A stretch of 64,000 nt of DNA from Amyelois transitella (taxonomy: Eukaryota; Arthropoda; Insecta; Lepidoptera; Pyralidae), in assembly GCF_032362555.1 (NCBI RefSeq), contig NC_083505.1:7121501-7185500 (forward strand). Direction: 5' to 3'. Both the position numbers and the translations under genes were made by a program. This document shows positions 59,001 to 64,000 of this stretch, piece after piece (positions within the stretch are counted from its first letter, which is position 1; each line of letters starts with the position of its first letter). The notes beneath the pieces are model-generated. The model ran no database searches, was not told the origin of the DNA, and was given only the letters and a program-made list of their open reading frames with translations.

Positions 59001-60194
59001 CGCGAGTGTGATGTAGCCGGCGCTATTCAAAGGCATTCCTGAAACTAGCTTTAATTACGACCAATGACAACACCTATAACTTTAAAAATATTTTTATATG
59101 ACAATACAAACAAATATTTTTTCATCACTCAAACTGGATTACAACAGTTCAGGTAAAAACCTGGCGTGATATTTTGTCGAGTGCGAAACAAACACTGCCA
59201 TACTATTCTTTTCTGGGACTATTTCACTGCATTTGAGATCCTCTGGATAAGACCAGAACGCAGAAGTATTCGTCATGCAGTAAGCTTTAATCACACTACA
59301 TAAAATCCAAAATTTCAAGTCTGTAGTATGAAGATCTAGAGAACCTGGTGACCCTGATAAGAAAACACAAGAGCCCAATCAAACTATATTCAATTTGATG
59401 TCAAAAATCGAAGGTCTGGAGTATCTGATGAAGAACCCTTAGCTGTATTAGAGAAATGGTAATGCCTCTTTCTACTATTGGCCCATAAAAAAATCAATGG
59501 CAAATCCCACATTTCAACCAAAAGTGAAATCCCACCAAAACATTCTGTAAATAGCCAAGTCTTGATAGAGATGTATCAAGACTTAGTAGTTCGCAGGACC
59601 CTTAAGACTTGGCACGTATTGGTATGGATTTCATTACTTTTAAAAAATGCTAGATACAGAATGTTTTGGTGGGATAAAAATATATATGAATACACAGACA
59701 AATAACTATGTACCTATACATACCAGTAAATTGCAATTGCAATGTTCTTGTGTTAAAATTTTCTTGCGTATTATATTTGGTTTAATAGTTGCATTATTCT
59801 TCTTATCAAATAGAGTAATTTCAGTAACATTCTCAAATTCTGTGGTGGTGTAACTAACGTCAGTAGTGCTGACTAAAGATGTGTTATCATCATATAATTC
59901 ATCTATAATTGTGGTAGTTGCAAGGTCTGTTGTTATATCTATCATTGTTTTCAACAAAGATACATTTAGATACTCAGTTGTTGGATCATTGTTTTCTTGT
60001 AAATTACTTGACAGTGATCGATAGTACAGGGCATGGGGTTTTTGATTATTTCTTCCATCACTGTTTTGATGAAAAATTGTGTGATCATCAGAATCAGGTT
60101 TGTCTGGTTTTATTTTTCCTTCAATAAAAGAGATCACAGTGAATTGCATCACTATAGATAACAAAGTAAGACCTAGGAAAGTTATGACTTTCAT
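56007..60194 (-). CDS. tctn: Tectonic, ciliary transition-zone protein
   Basis: Five exons on the minus strand: 60,194-59,724; 58,676-58,455; 57,606-57,468; 57,386-57,205; 57,050-56,007 (TAA). All have GT/AG borders with phases 0,0,1,0; 685 aa. Signal peptide MKVITFLGLTLLS (1-25), a Thr/Asp-rich low-complexity stretch, then the family's Cys-rich core (CNCNLL, VCDINCCCDSDC, about 150-170), PTPVFNSYCTGRKPI (about 280), GNPGYLDGLPVIV (in the last exon), LPRDFFFPF near the end and a C-terminal hydrophobic helix. Many N-x-S/T sites fit a secreted or membrane-tethered ectodomain. Tectonics work in the MKS/B9 complex that gates the ciliary transition zone. The start ATG is 2 nt after the B9d2 stop; no promoter of its own is evident. 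Intron 1 holds a 21-bp inverted repeat and a GC-rich block. Lepidopteran use would be in sensory neurons and sperm, by analogy with Drosophila. Confidence 0.92.
58720..59040. other. GC-rich block in Tectonic intron 1
   Basis: CpG-rich sequence (GCAGCGCGTTCAAACCACGC; GCGTGGCGCGTTTGAACTGC) stands out in an AT-rich intron. The two quoted stretches are imperfect inverted relatives about 130 bp apart, suggesting a small foldback element. An internal promoter is the alternative. Confidence 0.4.
59141..59395 (-). other. Open frame in Tectonic intron 1, origin unclear
   Basis: A minus-strand frame begins near a CTTATCAG acceptor-like site and runs to a stop at 59,139 (CSVIKAYCMTNTSAFW, KYHARFLPELL). 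It does not fit between tectonic exons 1 and 2, whose splice phases join perfectly without it. Probably a repeat-derived remnant. An alternative exon is possible but would end the protein early. Confidence 0.3.
59529..59675. repeat. Perfect 21-bp inverted repeat, 105-bp spacer
   Basis: Arm 59,529-59,549 (core CCCACCAAAACATTCTG) is the exact reverse complement of arm 59,655-59,675 (core CAGAATGTTTTGGTGGG). The spacer contains a second, imperfect pairing (CAAGTCTTGAT and ATCAAGACTTAG), so the whole folds into a long stem. Likely a foldback mobile element; it lies just inside intron 1 of Tectonic. Confidence 0.85.
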
Positions 60195-60196
60195 GT
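60195..60196 (-). promoter_or_regulatory. 2-nt intercistronic junction B9d2/tctn
   Basis: On the minus strand the sequence reads AAG TAA AC ATG AAA: B9d2 stop, two nucleotides, Tectonic start. Such spacing suits termination-reinitiation or leaky scanning on one mRNA. Confidence 0.85.
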
Positions 60197-61805
60197 TTAC
60201 TTATATTCTACACCAAATTGAGAGAAATTTCTCAAAACAATATCGAAATCTAAGACTATGTTTCCTTTGGTTTGAGTTTTCAATTTATACCTGCAAATGA
60301 AGGCACTTAATTCCTATTCAAAATATTTAAATAAATACTTAGTCAGTCATTCAATAAAATATATGAATTACCTATCTGTACCAAGATTAATTATGTCACT
60401 TTGAAGTAACTGATGAGATCCTCCAAGGAATAACTGTCGTATTCGGTCAGACAAAGTAGTAGCTGTTGGAGCCCAACATGGCACATGCACTTTGTGATGA
60501 CCCGGCGTGACAGGCAAACAACAGCAACTATAGCCTACTATCCATGAACGACCAAAAGTGTCCAGGCAGCTTACCTGCAGCACTAACTTAGGCCAACCTG
60601 AAATAATTGGTTAAAAACTATGAAAAATTTTGGTTACCTATTAAAGTTTAAGTATCACAATAAAATAACATGTTGTAATTAAAAGGAATCAAGGATGTAG
60701 GGAATCTTCTTGGTATATGCCATAGCAGACTACTAGCAACCCAACGGACTACTCCTGATTCACTAGGACTTCAAGCAACTTCGGACTCACTGGAAGACAA
60801 CTGGCACTTGCAAGCTACTGAAGCACAGATTGCACAGCAAAATCAAGACTTCAGTCCTCCGGTCTTGGGGTACTGTGGCTATATCTACACGATACAAATC
60901 ACAAAAATAAAATGATATCTATTCTATTCTAATATATAAAGCTAAAGAGTTTGTTTGTTTGTTTGTTTGAACGCGTTAACTCAGGAACTACTGGTTCGAA
61001 TTGAAAAATTCCTATTGTGTTGAATAGACCATTTATCGAGGAAGGCTTTAGGCTATATAACATCACGCTGGAACTATTTGGAGCAAAGAAATAAAAGAAA
61101 ATGTAAAAAAAACGGAGAAAATTATTCATCCTTGAGGGCTTCAGTCATGCCCAAAATAACTATTTGATGCGGACGAAGTCGCGGGCACAGCTAGTATCTG
61201 ATATTTTTCTAACAAACAAAACCATGGCAACCGTTGCTATAGCGTATACCAAGAAGGTTGCCAAGGAATAAAAAATTAAGTAGATATCAATCTAGACTAA
61301 ACAAGGGCAACTATATATAACTGTCGCTCTCGTGGTGGTGAAGAGCACATTTTTAAATTAAAGTTAGCATAATGCAATGACTACATGAAATTTGGATACT
61401 CAAAGGGAAGACAAACCAATACTGAACAATGGATTGAAATAAAGTATGGATTGTACACCCTCTAGTACAGTATTGTATAAATGGTACAATAAATAAAAAC
61501 TAGAACCTTGAATTCCTTTTGTGATATAGTGCAGATCAATAGGATGTGTCCAAACTACTATGTTGTTATGGTCTGGCCTCCCAGATATTGTCTGACCTTC
61601 AGAATATCCCGAGATGACTGTCCAGTTGGGTCCTTGAAAACAACCAATAAATAATTTTTCAACAGTGCTGTAATATATTTTGAACATCGTTATAATAAAA
61701 TTTTTTGTACAAACCACTTTGAAACGAATATCGACAAAACAATGCAGTCTTCTCTTGAAAGTTAGAAGCACTCTGTAAATGCCCTATTACGTGCAATTCT
61801 GCCAT
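60197..61805 (-). CDS. B9d2: B9 domain-containing protein 2 (MKS/B9 complex)
   Basis: Four exons on the minus strand: 61,805-61,715; 61,632-61,507; 60,597-60,372; 60,290-60,197 (TAA). Phases 1,1,2... resolve exactly; 178 aa against about 175 in vertebrates. It starts MAELHVIGHLQSASNF and contains the B9 (C2-like) landmarks FQSGPNWTVISGYSEGQT, WTHPIDLHYITKGIQGWP, LDTFGRSWIVGY, LPVTPGHHKVHVPCW, FLGGSHQLLQSD and the end RNFSQFGVEYK. B9D2 binds B9D1 and MKS1 at the ciliary transition zone, the same complex that includes tectonics. The short introns have modest donors (GTTTGT in intron 1, GTTCTA in intron 2) and intron 1 uses an AAG acceptor (TTTTCAAG). Intron 2 (909 bp) carries a Helitron. The last exon runs without interruption into the Tectonic start, so one transcript is likely. 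Confidence 0.94.
60925..61194 (+). mobile_element. Helitron-like element in B9d2 intron 2
   Basis: TCTAATATATAAAGC-type start, GTTTGTTTGTTTGAACGCG, AGGAACTACTGGTTCGAATT, and terminal GAAGTCGCGGGCACAGCTAG followed by T. The closest relative in the window is 9616-10,073. It is antisense to the host gene. Confidence 0.75.
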
Positions 61806-62082
61806 GGAACCTTCTTTTTTTCATTACAACAGAACAGTATCATTTTTCTAAATCCCTACACTCTGCACTGGTAGCCCAAACAACTGCAATGTTTATTCGT
61901 TTGGTAACCATGGAAACAAAAGTGACATAAAATAAATTACACATGACATGACTTAATGACGCACAGATAAAAGACAGCTTTTTTCTTTGTTATGGCTAAG
62001 CGATGTAGGCTAGCTCAGCTAAGACGATTGATTTTGCTTTTAGAAATAATTCCTAAAACATAAAATAATCAAACCTTATAAT
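61806..62082 (-). other. Upstream flank of B9d2
   Basis: The promoter of the B9d2-tctn unit should lie here. The sequence GTAACCATGGAAAC at about 61,902 resembles one half (GTTnCC..GGnAAC) of an X-box, the RFX site of ciliary genes: GTTTCCATGGTTAC on the minus strand fits a full palindromic X-box, about 100 bp before the start codon. No other feature is seen. Confidence 0.6.
61902..61915 (-). promoter_or_regulatory. Candidate X-box (RFX site)
   Basis: Minus strand GTTTCCATGGTTAC matches the X-box consensus RYYNYY-N1-3-RRNRAC used by RFX/DAF-19 at ciliary gene promoters. It lies about 100 bp upstream of the B9d2 ATG. The position and the ciliary identity of both downstream genes make this a credible shared regulatory site, but it is a short motif and untested. 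Confidence 0.65.
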
Positions 62083-62800
62083 AAAACAGTAAAACAAATT
62101 TGTCTGTACATTGAGTGTATTTCCAAAAAAATACCTCATTTATAACGATGAAGATTTAGTAACCGAGCATGAATTTGAAAAAGTCTGTTTGTACATACGT
62201 ACATTTTCGGTACTACTGAACGGATTTAAACTTTTTTCGTTGTATAGCTTTTATACCTGGCCATGTTCGCCAGGTATAAAAGCTATACTAAAAAGCTAAA
62301 AAGGAATAATTTATAAAGGGTATAATTTATTTTGATTCCAGATTGATTATACCCTTTAGGTATAATTTATTTTGGAATCTGGAACAGCTGGTATCGAACC
62401 AAAATAACTCAGCTAAACTATAGGAAATATCGAAATGACGACTTAACAAAGTTGTTCAACCTGATGAACATTTACTGTTAGCGTATAAAAATCGAAGATC
62501 TTAGAAGAATATGATCGAAATGGAACTCCTGATGTAGAACCATTATAGACCAGCTTAATCATCCGAATTATATAGAACTTCTTCTGTCTTAACAAAAGTT
62601 GTTCAACCTGATAAGCATTTTCTGTTAGTGCGTATTAAAATCAAAGATCTGGAACACCTGATGCATAACCATTATAGACCAGCTAAATCTACGAGTTTTT
62701 TTTTACGTCTTAACAAAAGTTAATCAACCTGATGAAAAAATGGAAGATCTGGATCACGTGCTCCAGCTATTCTGTAATATGTACGGAAATTACAGCTTGA
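62083..62800 (+). mobile_element. Helitron-like element, rearranged
   Basis: The 5' block ATAATAAAACAGTAAAAC and TTGTCTGTACATTGAGTG match the minus-strand start of 4278-4870, and ATACCTGGCCATGTTCGCC, ATTTTGGAATCTGGAAC, CAGCTAAACTATAGGAAATA follow in the same order. A unit around GTTGTTCAACCTGATGA...GAAGATCT repeats about three times (62,450-62,755). The 3' terminus is not intact. Confidence 0.65.
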
Positions 62801-63084
62801 CATACCTATATAACAACAAAGGGGCCCCATGGCCTCGCCCGTGGTACTAACCGGCATTTAATGTACCTACAACCTTTTTAACGATAAATAATTTACATGA
62901 CTGGTTCCTTATTTCGTTACGAGAAGATTACCCCTTACGAACATTACTTAGGTAAGTAGATACCTCTTTATTTTATTATTAATCTAGCGACCCGCCCCGG
63001 CTTCGCACAGGACAAATAACAAGTGTAATATGGCTATGTAGTGATATAGATGTATTATGGCTTACCTATTAGAAATCTGAGAGA

Positions 63085-63175
63085 AAGCTTCGGTGGATGA
63101 ACGGTTAAGGTATCTGGACAAAAAAGAGCGTAGCGTGATGCGCAGGTTTAAATCCCACCAATGGCGGTTTACTGA
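63085..63175 (+). mobile_element. SINE-C fragment (tRNA-like part)
   Basis: A-box-like GGTGGATGAACGG and B-box-like GGTTTAAATCCC with the spacing of a tRNA-derived promoter, matching the 24,205 copy. A separate AAAACATCTCATGAGGGAAC block at 63,412 resembles the CATGGTGAGGAAATC block of the same family. Confidence 0.55.
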
Positions 63176-63867
63176 GTACATATTTACTTATGTACCTACT
63201 TACAGTAGTTGATTGCTAATCATTCTCTTGAGGTGAGATAAAAAGCGGCTAGTTTCTACACGGGTGGCGAGTGTATTGAATTGATATCGATATACTTTGA
63301 ATTAATAGCGATATTTTCCCGCATAATGCAGTGGGTCCACGGGTAAACAGAAATTTTCCGTGGGCCCACCGGTGGATGAAGTTGGTGGGTGAAAGGGTGA
63401 CGGCAGGAGGAAAAACATCTCATGAGGGAACCTGCACCTCCAAGCAACTTAATCTTTGTGATACAATACTAAAATCATTTTTTTTTATTCTACCATTGGG
63501 TTGGTTCGTATTAAATTGGGAAGAAGACAGTTAATAAGGCAATTTTCTTTTTATGTTTTTTATTGACATTCATTCTTATCTCTAACAGAACGGAACATAA
63601 TATAGATGATGTAGCCATAAGTTGCGCTGATAGATACAATAAAATGAAAGTGAAGAAAAATCACTATACTCTATTATAACTAAATACCAAAATTTATTTA
63701 CAAAAAGAACAAGCAATTTAATTTTTCGTTTCATTTTTTCACACAAATCATTCATTTTTAATATAAGCATGTTAGGTCTAATAATAATTAATGTGACAAA
63801 TTTTGTTACCCACTTTATAAGTTACAACATTCGGAATATGCTCTGTGCCCCAATATCGTCATAAAAA

Positions 63868-63925
63868 CCGACCCCGGGTATTCTCAGGAAGAGCACAACC
63901 GGGTCCAGGCCCTCGATTTGCTGCC
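63868..63925. repeat. Short dispersed repeat, GACCCCGGGT type
   Basis: GACCCCGGGTATTCTC and GCACAACCGGGTCC resemble the copy at 43,310-43,365. Nature unknown. Confidence 0.4.
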
Positions 63926-64000
63926 AATTTCTCCCGCTAGAAGCGCCAACGATTTAACAAAAAAAAATTTTTTGTCAATATTGACGTGATAATAAAATAA

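Larger units (their letters stand above)
62801..64000. other. Intergenic repeat-rich DNA
   Basis: Contains a Helitron-end-like CTAGCGACCCGCCCCGGCTTCGC (62,986-63,008), a SINE-C copy (63,085-63,175) and a GACCCCGGG repeat (63,868-63,925). No gene is supported. Confidence 0.5.

Overview
This is a eukaryotic, AT-rich, intron-containing nuclear window. It almost certainly comes from a lepidopteran (moth or butterfly) genome: the coding exons read as insect orthologues, and the intergenic DNA is full of repeats I know from Lepidoptera (SINE-like elements ending in TATG microsatellites, tRNA-headed SINEs, and non-autonomous Helitrons ending in CGAAGTCGCGGGC...CTAG). I see no CRISPR array, rRNA or functional tRNA gene. 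Gene models were built by hand from open frames, GT/AG splice sites, phase arithmetic and remembered protein families; no search was run. LAYOUT: 1-36.2 kb is essentially a gene desert of unique AT-rich sequence, SINEs, Helitrons, a 3-copy 187-bp tandem repeat, a decayed domestic or transposon ORF (14.06-14.48 kb, minus), a broken THAP-domain ORF (15.42 kb, plus) and one orphan exon-like ORF (24.93 kb). From 36.26 to 40.67 kb lies a five-exon BOK/Buffy/Debcl-type Bcl-2 family gene (plus, 327 aa). From 40.7 to 45.0 kb there are repeats only. From 45.05 to 55.62 kb lies a complete 14-exon Cullin-3 gene (plus, 757 aa). Convergent to it, on the minus strand, are a five-exon Tectonic gene (60,194 to 56,007; 685 aa) and a four-exon B9D2 gene (61,805 to 60,197; 178 aa). 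From 61.8 to 64 kb there are repeats only. The two most notable observations follow. (1) The B9D2 stop codon and the Tectonic start codon are separated by only 2 nt on the same strand and inside one continuous exon-like stretch. Two proteins of the same ciliary transition-zone (MKS/B9) complex therefore look encoded by one dicistronic transcript. (2) In Cullin-3, a 129-bp unit that spans the exon 11/intron 11 border is repeated six times in tandem. It duplicates a piece of the cullin C-terminal domain plus its splice donor, giving six competing donors that are all in frame and stop-free. Cullin-3 (E3 ligase scaffold) and the Bcl-2 gene are not known partners of the ciliary pair; the neighbourhood is probably incidental apart from the B9D2-Tectonic unit.
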